Shown piece after piece: positions 18,053 to 27,322 of a DNA stretch of 64,000 nucleotides (its first letter is position 1; each line of letters starts with the position of its first letter). The stretch comes from Nannocystis pusilla (lineage in GTDB: Bacteria > Myxococcota_A > Polyangia > Nannocystales > Nannocystaceae), in the NCBI RefSeq assembly GCF_020073745.1, contig NZ_JAIRAU010000041.1, forward strand, positions 1 through 64,000, read 5' to 3'. Both the position numbers and the translations under genes were made by a program. The notes under the pieces are model-generated. The model was not told the DNA's origin. It did not search any database and saw nothing but the letters and a program-made list of their open reading frames with translations.

Positions 18053-21000
18053 ATGTCCACCCGCGTCCGCCACCGACATCGCTGCGCCGTGCTGACGGCG
18101 GCCGTGCTCGTCGGCGCGCCGGTGCTGGCGATCGTCATGCCGCGGACGGTCCACGCCGAGAACGGTGGGCTCAGCGGGGCGGTGAAGGACAAGCACACGG
18201 GCGAGCCGATCGCGGGCGTGGTCGTGCTCCTGCAGTGCAACTGCTTGCAGGGCGCCCGCCAGGCCGAGACCAACAGCGAGGGCGTGTACGCCTTCCGCGA
18301 CCTGCCGCCCGGCCTCTACACGGTGCAGGCGCTCTACCGCGACAACAACCTGACCCGGATCGCCGAGCTGGCGCCGGGGACCAAGTTGCGGATCGACTTC
18401 CAGCTCGATCCGGAGGGGCGGTGGGTCGAGACGATCGTCGTCGACGCCGCGCCGGTGCGCACCGACGGCGCCAACGTCACCAAGGTCGACGTCGAGCGCA
18501 TGCGCAAGATCCCGCTCGGCGGCACCAACCGCGACTACACGGCGGTGGTCGACCTCGCGCCGACGGCGGGCCGGGACGCCGGCGGGATCCGGATCGGCAG
18601 CGCCACCAGTGCCGAGAGCAAGTACGTCGTCGACAGTCAGAACTCGACCAGCCCGGCGTTCGGGACCGTCGGCGCCAGCATCGTCCAGGAGTTCGTCGAC
18701 GAGGTCGAGGTGGTCGAGGGGGTGTTCGACGCCGAGAACGGCGGGGCCAGCGGCGGTCTGGTGCGCGCGCGCCGGATCGGCGGCAGCAACCGCTGGCGCG
18801 GTCAGGTGCTGTTCCGCGTCACGCCGCGGATCGCCCCGCCGCGCTTCATCGACGCGACCGACGAGTCGCTGCGCGTCGCCGAGATCTACAACTACGAGAT
18901 GCAGGGCGTGGCGACGCTGTCCGGGCCGATCGTGAAGGACAAGCTGTTCTTCGCCGTCGGCGTCGCGCCGGGCGGCAGCGACAACTCGCTGGTGCAGTCG
19001 TTCTACCGCCGCCGCGACAAGGACATGTCGGGCGGTTACGAGGGCTGTCCGTACGCCAACGGCGTCAACGACTGCGCGGCCAACGGCAACTACATCGACA
19101 CCACCAAGTTCGCCGAGCAGAAGTTCCGCACCGGGCGCTTCGACCTCGGCTGGACGGCGAGCCTCGACTGGCAGATAAGCACGCGCCACCGCCTGCGCCT
19201 GTCGGGCGGCGGGGGGCCGACGTTCCGCCGCCGCAGCTTCCGCCAGCCGCCGGGGGCCGAGCCCAACGCGTTCGGGACCAACCCGAACGCGACGCTCGGC
19301 GGCGCCTCGCGGGTCGCCTCGGGCGTGGTCAACGACAGCTTCGGCACCGACTACAGCAACGGCACCGGGGTCGGCCTCGAGTACGAGGGCCGCACGCTGG
19401 GCGACAAGCTCGAGCTCGACGGCTACCTCTACTACACCCGCCTGCGCAGCCAGCAGGCGTGGAAGCTCGACCACGAGGTGATGCGCCAGCTCCCGCTGAT
19501 GCAGGAGCGCGACACGCAGGGTCGCAACCTCTACGATCTGCTCGACCGCGACGACGCGGTGCGGCTGGTCCAGGGGGTCAGTGACGCGTGCAACGACTCG
19601 AGCCTGCCGGGCCTGACATGTCCGACGCGCGTGTGGCTGTCGGGCGGCATCGGCTCGTACTCGGGGACGAGGCAGGACCGGATCGGCGGCGGCGTGGCGC
19701 TGACGCACTTCCTGTCGGCGCGCCGCGGCGGGGCCCACCAGCTCAAGTACGGGTTCGAGATGGACGGCTCGCGGATCGGCCAGCGCTCGGCCTACTCGGG
19801 CGGCAACGACCCCGACTTCCACGCCAACTGTCCCAGCGGACAGATCGGCGGCGGCGAGTACTGCTACGACCCGGTGACCCGCGAGTACGACATCAACACG
19901 ACCAACCGGGTCAACAACAACCGCGCGATCGTGGTCCAGGCGGACAACCCGGACCAGCGCCAGACGCTCGGGTTCGGGCGCGTGCGCTACGAGCAGGACG
20001 ACCTGCGGGCGATCGCCACCCCGCTCGGCGCGGGCGTCCGGGTGCCGGCCTACGCGTCGACGCTGTCGAGCCAGAACTACGCGCTGTTCGTGCAGGACAA
20101 GTGGTCGATCCTGTCGAACCTCTACGTCTCGGGCGGGGTGCGCTGGGAGATCCAGGAGCTGCGCGACGTGTTCGGCCGGCGCGGCCTGCTCATCGCCGAC
20201 AACGTGGCCCCGCGCGCGAGCCTGGTCTACGACTGGACCGACGAGGGCAAGAGCCGGCTCTACGTCAGCTACGGGTGGTTCTACGCCCAGATCCCGGCGA
20301 TCCTGGGCAACCGGATCTTCGGCGGGCTCGTCAACGTCACCCGCAGCTACCGCAACTCGGACTGCGCGGCGCCGGTGACGATCGGCGGCGTGGCGCGCGA
20401 TCGGCTCGAGAACGGCGGGCCGACGGAGTGGTGCGTCGACGGCAACACGAGCACCTCGGGCCTGACCTTCGGCGCGGTGGTACCTGACCTCAAGGGCATG
20501 TACGTCCAGCGCTTCAACGCCGGCTACGAGCACGAGGTGATCGAGGATCTGCTGGTCGGCGTGCGCTGGCAGCACGACGGCCTCGGCCGCGCGATCGAGG
20601 ACGTGTCGACCAACGGCGGGCTCAACTTCCTGCTGGCCAACCCGGGCGAGTCGGTGTCGGCGAACGACCTCGCGCGCCAGGAGGCCCGCTGCACCGAGCT
20701 GCAGGCCGCGGCCGACGCGGCCGACGCCGACGACCCCCAGCGGCAGAGCATGCTGCGCGAGCTGAGCCGCTGCAACTTCCTGGCCTCGGCGTTTCACCAG
20801 GTCGGCAGCACGTTCTCGCGCCCGATCCGCAACTACGACGCGTGGGTGTTCAACATCACCAAGCGCTTCGCCAGGAACTGGGTGTTCCAGGGCAGCTACA
20901 TCTACAGCCGGCTCATCGGCAACTACGACGGCTTCGTCGACCGCAACACCGGCGCGATCAACATCGGCGCGAGCACGACGTACGACATCCCCGAGCTGGT

Positions 21001-21535
21001 GCGCAACAGCTACGGGCCGCTGTGGGACAACCGGCCGCACCAGATCAAGCTCGACGGCTACTACACGTTCGACCTCCGCCGCGGCGGCCGGCTCACGCTC
21101 GGGGTCAACCTCCGCTTCCAGTCGGGCTCGCCGATCAGCGTCTACGCCGACAACAACCGCTACCAGGGGCTGTCGCTGGTGTACGTGCTGCCGCGCGGGG
21201 CCGGCGGTCGGCTCGAGCCCAACTACTTCGCCAACCTCGGGATCTCCTACGCGTACCCGCTGCCGGGCGAGATGGAGCTCGAGGTGGTGGCGCGCCTCGT
21301 CAACCTGACCAACTCGAAGGCGGTGCTGCGGGTCGACGAGACCTACTCGTTCTCGCAGAGCCGGGCGATCGCCGGCGGCGACTTCGACGACCTCAAGCAC
21401 GCCAAAGTCCAGAGCGCCAACGCGCCCACGGCCTTCTTCCAACGCAACGTGCTGCCCGCGCAGGGCAACTTCGGCGTGCAGACCCAGTTCCAGCAGCCCG
21501 TCGGCGCGCAGTTCGAGGTCCGGCTGCGCTTCTGA
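18053..21535 (+). CDS. TonB-dependent outer-membrane receptor with carboxypeptidase-like regulatory domain
   Basis: 1160 residues. A signal peptide ends near VHAENGG (about residue 36). A carboxypeptidase-regulatory-like beta domain follows (LSGAVKDKHTGEPIAGVVVLL ... YAFRDLPPGLYTVQALY), then a plug region (about 130-240) and a large beta-barrel with aromatic girdles ending in QFEVRLRF, the C-terminal Phe expected for BAM-assembled barrels. Cys pairs occur in extracellular loops. No ferric-siderophore or cobalamin-specific signature is visible. It should import a scarce ligand across the outer membrane with ExbB/ExbD/TonB energy, but none of those genes is nearby. In myxobacteria such receptors with this N-terminal domain are numerous. 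The 240-base gap before it contains the stem-loop noted separately. Confidence 0.87.
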   Translation: MSTRVRHRHRCAVLTAAVLVGAPVLAIVMPRTVHAENGGLSGAVKDKHTGEPIAGVVVLLQCNCLQGARQAETNSEGVYAFRDLPPGLYTVQALYRDNNLTRIAELAPGTKLRIDFQLDPEGRWVETIVVDAAPVRTDGANVTKVDVERMRKIPLGGTNRDYTAVVDLAPTAGRDAGGIRIGSATSAESKYVVDSQNSTSPAFGTVGASIVQEFVDEVEVVEGVFDAENGGASGGLVRARRIGGSNRWRGQVLFRVTPRIAPPRFIDATDESLRVAEIYNYEMQGVATLSGPIVKDKLFFAVGVAPGGSDNSLVQSFYRRRDKDMSGGYEGCPYANGVNDCAANGNYIDTTKFAEQKFRTGRFDLGWTASLDWQISTRHRLRLSGGGGPTFRRRSFRQPPGAEPNAFGTNPNATLGGASRVASGVVNDSFGTDYSNGTGVGLEYEGRTLGDKLELDGYLYYTRLRSQQAWKLDHEVMRQLPLMQERDTQGRNLYDLLDRDDAVRLVQGVSDACNDSSLPGLTCPTRVWLSGGIGSYSGTRQDRIGGGVALTHFLSARRGGAHQLKYGFEMDGSRIGQRSAYSGGNDPDFHANCPSGQIGGGEYCYDPVTREYDINTTNRVNNNRAIVVQADNPDQRQTLGFGRVRYEQDDLRAIATPLGAGVRVPAYASTLSSQNYALFVQDKWSILSNLYVSGGVRWEIQELRDVFGRRGLLIADNVAPRASLVYDWTDEGKSRLYVSYGWFYAQIPAILGNRIFGGLVNVTRSYRNSDCAAPVTIGGVARDRLENGGPTEWCVDGNTSTSGLTFGAVVPDLKGMYVQRFNAGYEHEVIEDLLVGVRWQHDGLGRAIEDVSTNGGLNFLLANPGESVSANDLARQEARCTELQAAADAADADDPQRQSMLRELSRCNFLASAFHQVGSTFSRPIRNYDAWVFNITKRFARNWVFQGSYIYSRLIGNYDGFVDRNTGAINIGASTTYDIPELVRNSYGPLWDNRPHQIKLDGYYTFDLRRGGRLTLGVNLRFQSGSPISVYADNNRYQGLSLVYVLPRGAGGRLEPNYFANLGISYAYPLPGEMELEVVARLVNLTNSKAVLRVDETYSFSQSRAIAGGDFDDLKHAKVQSANAPTAFFQRNVLPAQGNFGVQTQFQQPVGAQFEVRLRF

Positions 21536-21570
21536 GCGCAGCGACAGCCCCCGCGGGCGCCGTGCGGGGA

Positions 21571-21643
21571 GTGTCCGCAAGGGCATGCCCCTCGGGACAT
21601 GCCCCTGAAGCTAGGTCGCTTCGGACATGCCGCGAAGGACAGC
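21571..21643. repeat. Intergenic cluster of dispersed-motif copies between convergent genes
   Basis: GTGTCCGCAAGGGCATGC (21571), a GGGACATGCCCC copy (from about 21593) and ATGCCGCGAAGGACAGCC (21626) lie between the ends of the TonB receptor gene and the convergent membrane-protein gene, overlapping the last codons of the latter. The arrangement can fold as stacked hairpins and may serve as a two-way terminator. Confidence 0.6.
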
Positions 21644-23191
21644 CGCGAGCGCGGCGGCGTCGAGCGCGTCGAGGCGGGCGCCGAGCTCGATCTGGCAGCC
21701 GCCCGGCCACACGCGCGTGCGATGGTCGGGGAACGGGGTCAGGGCCAGCAGGAACGACTCGGGCAGGCGCTCGAGCCGGCGGGCGTCGCCGCGGGCGCGG
21801 TGGCCGGCGACCAGCGGGTGCGGCTCGTCGCCTTCGCGCCCGGGGACGAGCTCGACGTCGGGGGCGCCGCGGCCGAGCACGCCGGCCTGCAGGACGACGT
21901 GCCAGCCGTCGCGGTCCTGGCGGGCGCGCAGATCGACGGCGACGCGCTCGACCTCGCCGCGCATGGCGATCACCGTCCCGCGTTGTTGCTCGAGCACCGT
22001 CGGCGCGGCGAGGCCGAGCAGCGCCGCGGCCTCGGCGACGATCGGCTCGAGCGGGCGCGCGGGGGCGGTGACGCGCGGCGCGGGAGCGGGGGCGCCGGCG
22101 AGGGTGTCGAGCCCGAGCAGCAGGCCGGCGCCGGTCATGAGCACCAGCTGCGGGGTCGACAGGCCGAGGCCGGCGCACAGGAGGATCACCAGGCAGAGGC
22201 CGCGCACGTGATCGCGGCGCGACAGCAGCGAGGTGGTGGTCAGCGCGAGGACGACGAACAGCGCCAGCATGGCGGCGACGATCCGCCAGCCCGGCAGGTA
22301 GCCGGGGTAGGGCAGCTCGAAGCCGAGGAGCGAGCGCGCGAGCTGGCCGACGGCCGCCTCGAGGTCGCCGAACCGCTGGGTGTAGCTGCGGTGCAGCGAG
22401 AAGCAGGCGACGGCCGCCAGCGCCAGGGCGGCGCCGTGCAGGCCGCGCTCGGCTCGCGGGCGCAGGAGGCCGACGCCGAGCAGCCCGGCGGCGCCGATGG
22501 TGACGAGCACCGGCGCGGCCCCGTCTGTCCCGAGGGGCATGCCCGTAAGGACAGCCGAGCCGCCCAGCGCGCAGCGGACGGCGAGCGGGGCCAGCAGGGC
22601 GAGCGCGGCCAGGCGCAGCGCGGGCGGCTGGAGGTGGCGCCACAGCGCGGCGAGGGCGAGCGGCGCGGCGAGCAGCAGGCTGACCGTTCCGACCTGTCCT
22701 GAAAGACCGATGGGCTCGTCGGCGGCGCGGCCGAGGTGCTCGGCCAGCAGCAGCGCGGCGCCGGCGACCGCGGGCGCCGCCGGGACCATGCGCAGGCGGC
22801 CCAGCGAGTGATCGGCGGCCCACCCGAGCACGACCGAGACGCAGGCGGCGGCGCACAGGACGGCGAGGAAGTGATGCAGCAGCAGCTCGCCGTGATAGGC
22901 GAGGCCGAGCGTCGAGCCGCGGAGGCGGACCAGCAGGATCGCGGCGAGCAGCCCGGGGAGGCCCAGCGCCAGGCAGACGCGCAGGGGCCGGTGGCGCTGC
23001 CAGGCGGACAGGCCGCCGAACACCGCCACGGCCGCGGCCGCGGCGAGGTAGATGGCAGGGCCCTCGCGAGCGGCGCGCATGACGGCCGAGTCGCTCGACA
23101 GCGACAGCTCGAGCGTGGCGACGAGCTGGAGGATGCCGGCGAAGGCTGCAGCCGCAGCGAGGGCGTGAGTCTTTGGCGTGCGGGGTGTCAC
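21611..23191 (-). CDS. Hypothetical polytopic membrane protein
   Basis: 526 residues from GTG 23191; the frame stays open to 23320, but residues before the GTG are Arg/Pro-rich and unlike a membrane N-terminus. About nine to ten hydrophobic segments occupy residues 5-390 (for example ALAAAAAFAGILQLVATLEL, GPAIYLAAAAAVAVFGGLSAW, IVAAMLALFVVLALTTTSLL). The last 130 residues are soluble and mixed alpha/beta (GTVIAMRGEVERVAVDLRARQDRDGWHVVLQ). I do not recognise a family. The gene converges on the TonB receptor gene. Motif copies are read in the usual phase at about 22523-22555 (TGMPLGTDG). Confidence 0.7.
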   Translation of the reverse strand: MTPRTPKTHALAAAAAFAGILQLVATLELSLSSDSAVMRAAREGPAIYLAAAAAVAVFGGLSAWQRHRPLRVCLALGLPGLLAAILLVRLRGSTLGLAYHGELLLHHFLAVLCAAACVSVVLGWAADHSLGRLRMVPAAPAVAGAALLLAEHLGRAADEPIGLSGQVGTVSLLLAAPLALAALWRHLQPPALRLAALALLAPLAVRCALGGSAVLTGMPLGTDGAAPVLVTIGAAGLLGVGLLRPRAERGLHGAALALAAVACFSLHRSYTQRFGDLEAAVGQLARSLLGFELPYPGYLPGWRIVAAMLALFVVLALTTTSLLSRRDHVRGLCLVILLCAGLGLSTPQLVLMTGAGLLLGLDTLAGAPAPAPRVTAPARPLEPIVAEAAALLGLAAPTVLEQQRGTVIAMRGEVERVAVDLRARQDRDGWHVVLQAGVLGRGAPDVELVPGREGDEPHPLVAGHRARGDARRLERLPESFLLALTPFPDHRTRVWPGGCQIELGARLDALDAAALAAVLRGMSEAT

Positions 23192-23487
23192 GCGACTCTG
23201 TGCGGCGTCATGAGGTCGAGACACGCGGCGAATTGCCGGGCGTGGAACCTCTGCAGGGTAGCACGCCACGACCCCGGCACGGACCGCCGGGTCGGCTGCG
23301 CCGGGCGAGCGAGCACGCACGCGTCGGCATGCGCGCCGAGCCGTCGAGGACCGACGCCGCGGCGCAGAACCAGGGAAGCGCCCGACTCCGGCGCCGGGCT
23401 CACGCGGAGGCGGAGCAGCGGCTCGGAGTCATCGGGCTGGCGACGAAGGCCGGCGTGAGCCGGGGCGAGACTTCGAGGCGCGAGACT

Positions 23488-23565
23488 TGGGGCGATTAAT
23501 GGGATTCGAACCCATGACCTCTCGGACCACAACCGAGCGCTCTAACCAACTGAGCTATAATCGCC
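23488..23565 (-). tRNA. tRNA-His (anticodon GTG)
   Basis: Read on the minus strand the gene starts GGCGATTATAGCTCAG, with D arm, anticodon arm CTCGG-TTGTGGT-CCGAG (anticodon GTG), T arm GGGTTCGAATCCC and acceptor end TAATCGC-C. An encoded extra G at -1 faces C73, the identity mark of tRNA-His. The 3' CCA is encoded (23488-23490). The cloverleaf pairs completely. It is the only tRNA in the window. Confidence 0.96.
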
Positions 23566-23631
23566 GTGTGGATGGACTGTGTCCCCGGACGGGCCGGGGA
23601 GGCGGTGTGTAACACAAGCCGCTGGGGTTGG

Positions 23632-24180
23632 CTAGCCCGATTGCGTCGGTTTTGCGCCGCGGTCTTCGCGGGGCGCGGGGGGCGGCGCGAGCTGTCCGGC
23701 GGCCGGGTGGTCCTTGCAGACGCGGAGCCACAGCGGCATGACCTCGGCGAGGTCGTCGGCGACGGCGCGCGGGACGACGCAGTGGGCCAGGCCGTGGTGG
23801 CTCATGTACGCGACGATCGCGGCCCGGCCCTCGGTGATCTGGGCGTGGAGCTCGGGCTCGAGGGTGAGGCGGCCGAGCGAGCCCTGGGCGGTGGGGAAGT
23901 GGAACGCCTCGGCGCGCTCCGAGGGCAAGCCGCCGACCGGGTCGAGGCGCGTGCGATCGACGACGCGGCGGATGGTGTCGTAGATCTCGCTCTTGCCGGC
24001 CTTCTTGAGCGCGGCGACGTCGAGGCCGGACCTGGGCTTGGCGGGGGCCTGGGCCGGTTTGGCGGCGGGCCGGCCCGCGGGCGATCCGGCGGGCTTGCCG
24101 GCCTTCTTCCGCTCGGCGGCGGCGACTTGCTCCTGGGTGACGAGGCCCGCGGCGGCGAGCTTGGCCTTGAGGTCGAGCAT
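23632..24180 (-). CDS. DUF2058 family protein (YaiL-like)
   Basis: 182 residues from ATG 24180. The N-terminal MLDLKAKLAAAGLVTQEQV and the adjoining Lys/Ala/Pro-rich linker match the layout of the DUF2058 family (E. coli YaiL, about 179 residues): a short helical start, a basic low-complexity segment (residues 28-55), then a conserved domain with FHFPTAQGSLGRLTLEPELHAQITEGRAAIVAYM and HCVVPRAVADDL. Function of the family is not established; it has been described as a nucleoprotein or polynucleotide-associated protein. It lies 17 bases downstream of the PilZ gene on the same strand and probably shares its transcript. Confidence 0.82.
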   Translation of the reverse strand: MLDLKAKLAAAGLVTQEQVAAAERKKAGKPAGSPAGRPAAKPAQAPAKPRSGLDVAALKKAGKSEIYDTIRRVVDRTRLDPVGGLPSERAEAFHFPTAQGSLGRLTLEPELHAQITEGRAAIVAYMSHHGLAHCVVPRAVADDLAEVMPLWLRVCKDHPAAGQLAPPPAPREDRGAKPTQSG

Positions 24181-24197
24181 GGGGCGCAATCTATAGC

Positions 24198-24539
24198 TCA
24201 GGCTGCGCTGCCGAGCATGGCCTGCAGCAGCGTGGCCTCGAGTTGGGACAGGCCGACGAAGCGCAGGCCCAGGCCGGCGAACCGGCCCTCGCGGGTGCCG
24301 CCGACCCGCACGACCTCGGCGTCGAGCACGAGCGGGTTCTTGGCCGCGCCGCGGTGCATCGTCAGGCGCACCGGCGTGCCCACGGCGACGGCGCGGGCGG
24401 TGGTGACGAAGGCGCCGCCGGCCGAGAGGTCCATGGTCTGCCCGCGGATCGGCCCGTTCGGGGTCGAGACGAGCGACTCGATGCGGACGCGCACGCGCGG
24501 GAAGGCACGGCGCTCAGGATGGACGGTCAGATCTCCCAT
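24198..24539 (-). CDS. PilZ domain protein (c-di-GMP receptor type)
   Basis: 113 residues from ATG 24539. A single PilZ domain: RRAFPRVRVRIE gives the R-x-x-x-R switch, and TMDLSAGGAFV gives the D/N-x-S-x-x-G motif; both are intact, so c-di-GMP binding is expected. The C-terminal beta strands include GLGLRFVGLSQLE. Stand-alone PilZ proteins like this adjust motility, polysaccharide or adhesion outputs in myxobacteria. It precedes the DUF2058 gene on the same strand. Confidence 0.88.
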   Translation of the reverse strand: MGDLTVHPERRAFPRVRVRIESLVSTPNGPIRGQTMDLSAGGAFVTTARAVAVGTPVRLTMHRGAAKNPLVLDAEVVRVGGTREGRFAGLGLRFVGLSQLEATLLQAMLGSAA

Positions 24540-24702
24540 GGCATCGCCACCGGCTCCCGAGTGCGCGCCGACCAGCGACGCTCTACCTTCTGTGTCTCGA
24601 ATCGCGGGGCGCGCCAGAGGCAATCAGCCCGCGCGTGTGTCCGGTCGCACCCAGGCGCCGGCTTGACCGTCCGCGCGGGAGAGGTCCATCCTTGCCGCCG
24701 CT

Positions 24703-26565
24703 TTGAAGGTCCACCTCATCGGCATCGGCGGCACCGGTATGGGTGCGTTCGCGGGGCTTTTGCAGGAGGCCGGGCACGACGTCCGCGGGTCCGACACCCA
24801 GCTGTTCCCGCCGATGTCGACCCAGCTCGCCGCCGCGAAAATTCCGGTTTTCGAAGGTTTCGCCGCGGAGAACCTCGACTGGGAGCCGGACTTCGTGGTG
24901 GTCGGCAACGTGTGCGGCCGCGAACACGTCGAGGTCGTCGGCGCCCAGGCGCGCGGGCTCGCGCTCGAGAGCTTCCCGTCACTCCTCGAGAAGGTGGTGC
25001 TGCCCGAGCGGCGCCCGCTGGTGGTCGCCGGGACGCACGGCAAGACGACGACGTCTTCGCTGCTGACGTGGATGCTGCAGGTCGCGGGCCAGCAGCCGAG
25101 CGCGCTGGTCGGCGGCGTGCCGATCAACCTCGGCCGCGGCTACCTGTTCGGCCGCGGGCCGTCGATCGTGCTCGAGGGCGACGAGTACGATACCGCGTTC
25201 TTCGACAAGGGCTCGAAGTTCTTCCACTACCGGCCGTTCCGCGCCATCGTCACCAGCGTCGAGTTCGACCACGCCGACATCTTCGCCGACCTCGACGCGG
25301 TCAAGGCGGCGTTCGTCCGCTTCGTCGAGCTCATCCCGCCCGAGGGCGACCTGGTGGTCTGCGCCGACGACGCGGGGGCGATGGAGGTGGCGCGCGCGGC
25401 CCGTTGCAAGGTGACGACCTACCGCGTGCTCGACGGCAGCGGCAGCGGCGACGACGACCCGCGCTCGGCCGACTACACCTGCCGCGTCGAGCCCAAGCGC
25501 GGCCGCGGGATGATGGTGTTCGAGGTGTTCGAGCGCGGCGCCAGCCTCGGCGAATTCCAAACCACTCTGGTCGGCACCTACAACCTCGGCAACGTGCTCG
25601 CGGCGCTGGCCGTGGCCCGCATGGAGGGCGCGTCGGTGGCGGCGCTGCACGACGCGGTGCGCCGCTTCCTCGGCGTCAAGCGCCGCCAGGAGCTGCTCGG
25701 CATCGCCAGCGGGATCCGCGTCGTCACCGACTTCGCCCACCACCCGACGGCGGTGCGCCTCACGACCACGGCGATCCGCCGCCGCTTCCCCAACGGCTCG
25801 CTCTACGTGTGCTTCGAGCCGCGCTCGGCGTCGTCGCGGCGCGCCGTGTTCACCGAGGGCTACGCCGAGAGCTTCGCCGCGGCGTCGCGCGTGCTCGTCG
25901 GCCCGCTGTTCCGGCCGGAGAAGATCCCACCCGACCAGCGCCTCGACCCACATCAGTTGGCGAAGGCGATCGCGGCCCACGGCGTCGAGGCGACCGCCCA
26001 CACCGACGTCGACGAGCTGGCCCAGGCGGTGCTCGCCGAGGCCGCACCCGGCGACACGATCCTGCTGCTCACGTCGGGCTCGTTCGGCGGGCTCGGCGAC
26101 AAGATCCTCAAGGCGCTCGGCGACGCGGTCATGTTCGCCACGCCGGAGGACCTGCCGGCCGTGCACGCGCTGTGTCAGTCGTACGGGCTGGCGCCGACGA
26201 TCCCCGGCGACACCACCGAGACGCTGATCATCCGCGAGCCCGAGGGCGCGGTGGTCGGTTGCGTGTCGCTGCGGATGGTCGGCGCGCAGGCGCTGCTGTT
26301 CAACCTGGCGATCGACCGCGAGCGCCGCGGCGAGGGCCTCGGCTGGATGCTGGCCGACGGGATCCTCCGGCGCGCGCGCATGCTCGGGGTCCAGCAGGTC
26401 TACCTCGTCACCACCGACGCGACCGACTTCTTCGCCGGCAAGCTCGGCGCGACGCCGGCGTCGGTCGAGGAGATCGACCCGCAGATCCGCCGCGACCCCA
26501 ACTTCGTGCTCGGCGACCGCGGGGTGTGCATGAAGATCGATCCGAGCTACAAGCGAGGGTCATGA
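24703..26565 (+). CDS. mpl: Mpl-type murein peptide ligase fused to a GNAT acetyltransferase domain
   Basis: 620 residues from TTG 24703, which gives KVHLIGIGGTGMGAFAGLLQEAGHDVRGSD at once, as in the family. Residues 1-470 are Mpl (UDP-N-acetylmuramate:L-Ala-gamma-D-Glu-meso-DAP ligase, about 450-460 residues in E. coli): ATP site VVAGTHGKTTTSSLLTW, EGDEYDTAFFDKGSKF, DFAHHPTAV and SGSFGGLGDKIL. Residues about 471-620 add a GNAT domain with the acetyl-CoA loop DRERRGEGLGWMLADG and VYLVTTDATDFFAGKLG, most like amino-acid N-acetyltransferases. The first half attaches recycled tripeptide to UDP-MurNAc in the cytoplasm. The fusion suggests acetylation of a murein fragment or amino acid in the same pathway, which is inference. 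Its stop overlaps the next gene. Confidence 0.88.
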   Translation: MKVHLIGIGGTGMGAFAGLLQEAGHDVRGSDTQLFPPMSTQLAAAKIPVFEGFAAENLDWEPDFVVVGNVCGREHVEVVGAQARGLALESFPSLLEKVVLPERRPLVVAGTHGKTTTSSLLTWMLQVAGQQPSALVGGVPINLGRGYLFGRGPSIVLEGDEYDTAFFDKGSKFFHYRPFRAIVTSVEFDHADIFADLDAVKAAFVRFVELIPPEGDLVVCADDAGAMEVARAARCKVTTYRVLDGSGSGDDDPRSADYTCRVEPKRGRGMMVFEVFERGASLGEFQTTLVGTYNLGNVLAALAVARMEGASVAALHDAVRRFLGVKRRQELLGIASGIRVVTDFAHHPTAVRLTTTAIRRRFPNGSLYVCFEPRSASSRRAVFTEGYAESFAAASRVLVGPLFRPEKIPPDQRLDPHQLAKAIAAHGVEATAHTDVDELAQAVLAEAAPGDTILLLTSGSFGGLGDKILKALGDAVMFATPEDLPAVHALCQSYGLAPTIPGDTTETLIIREPEGAVVGCVSLRMVGAQALLFNLAIDRERRGEGLGWMLADGILRRARMLGVQQVYLVTTDATDFFAGKLGATPASVEEIDPQIRRDPNFVLGDRGVCMKIDPSYKRGS

Positions 26566-27053
26566 CGAGCGCCGTGTTCGCGGCGCTCGCCGCGGCCGCG
26601 CTGGTGGCCGGTGGCGCGGCGGTGTGGCGCGGGAGCGCGTCGGCGCTGCTGCTGCTCGCGCCGGCGCTCGCCGGGGTGATGCTGCTGTACGCCGCGACCG
26701 GCCTGGCGCTGGTCGCGGTCGCGGCGGTGGGCGCCGCCGCGCTGGTGCTGGGCGTGGTCCGCGGCCCGGGGCGCGCCGACGCGCCGACAGACGCGGCGGA
26801 CAGCCCGGCTCCGCTCGGCGCGCGCCGGATCGCCGCGGCCCTGGCGGCGCTGGCGGGCCTGGTGTTCGTGCTGGTCGGCACGTGGGCGCGCCAGTTCGTG
26901 TGGGCCGGGCGCGAGCTGCCGGCGGGCAGCGACTGGGGCGAGCTGCCGCGGCTCGCCGGCGCCCTGGCCGGCGCGCCGGGCCTGCTCGGGATCGGGCTCG
27001 TGATCGTTGTGGCGGCGGCCGCGTGCGCCGGGCCGCCGCGGCATCGGATATAA
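26562..27053 (+). CDS. NuoJ-like membrane protein
   Basis: 163 residues, ATG overlapping the mpl stop (TCATGA). Five hydrophobic segments: three in residues 1-67 (AALAAAALVAGGAAV, ALLLLAPALAGVMLLYAATGL, ALVAVAAVGAAALVLGVV), a polar hinge, then two in the C-terminal half. This number, spacing and length match NuoJ of respiratory complex I, and the next four genes follow the nuoK-L-M-N order. Sequence identity to canonical NuoJ appears low, so the call rests on topology and context. See the finding on the degenerate membrane-arm module. Confidence 0.65.
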   Translation: MTSAVFAALAAAALVAGGAAVWRGSASALLLLAPALAGVMLLYAATGLALVAVAAVGAAALVLGVVRGPGRADAPTDAADSPAPLGARRIAAALAALAGLVFVLVGTWARQFVWAGRELPAGSDWGELPRLAGALAGAPGLLGIGLVIVVAAAACAGPPRHRI

Positions 27054-27061
27054 GACCGCGC

Positions 27062-27322
27062 GTGCCCATCACCCACGCCTACTACCTGGCCAGCGGCTTG
27101 TGGCTGCTCGGGCTCGCGGGGGTGCTGCTGCGTCGGGACGGCTGGGGCCGCGCGCTGTCGCTGGCGGTGATGCTGATCGGCGCGGCGTCGCTGCTGGTCG
27201 GGGCCGCGCGCGCGTGGGCGCTCGCCGACGTGCACGCCCTCGCGGCGCTGCTGTTCGCGCTCGCCGGCGCCTACGCGGTGGTGCTGGCGACGCTGCAGGC
27301 GCCCGACCGGGAAGGGTCGTGA
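27062..27322 (+). CDS. NuoK-like membrane protein
   Basis: 86 residues from GTG 27062. Three membrane segments with ITHAYYLASGLWLLGLAGVLLRRDGWGRAL, matching the NuoK start (L-x-x-x-L-F-x-x-G-x-x-G-x-x-x-R-R-N) and its length of about 100. In NuoK the second and third segments carry conserved glutamates; here those positions read as Leu/Ile/Ala (LAVMLIGAASLL, HALAALLFALAGAYAV), so the proton path residues are missing. Stop TGA overlaps the ATG of the next gene. Confidence 0.72.
   Translation: MPITHAYYLASGLWLLGLAGVLLRRDGWGRALSLAVMLIGAASLLVGAARAWALADVHALAALLFALAGAYAVVLATLQAPDREGS

Noticed and set aside
16865-21586. A 1573-codon minus-strand frame opposite the AidB-like and TonB receptor genes
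   Set aside because: Same shadow effect; no domain, signal peptide or ribosome site, and it crosses two well-supported genes.
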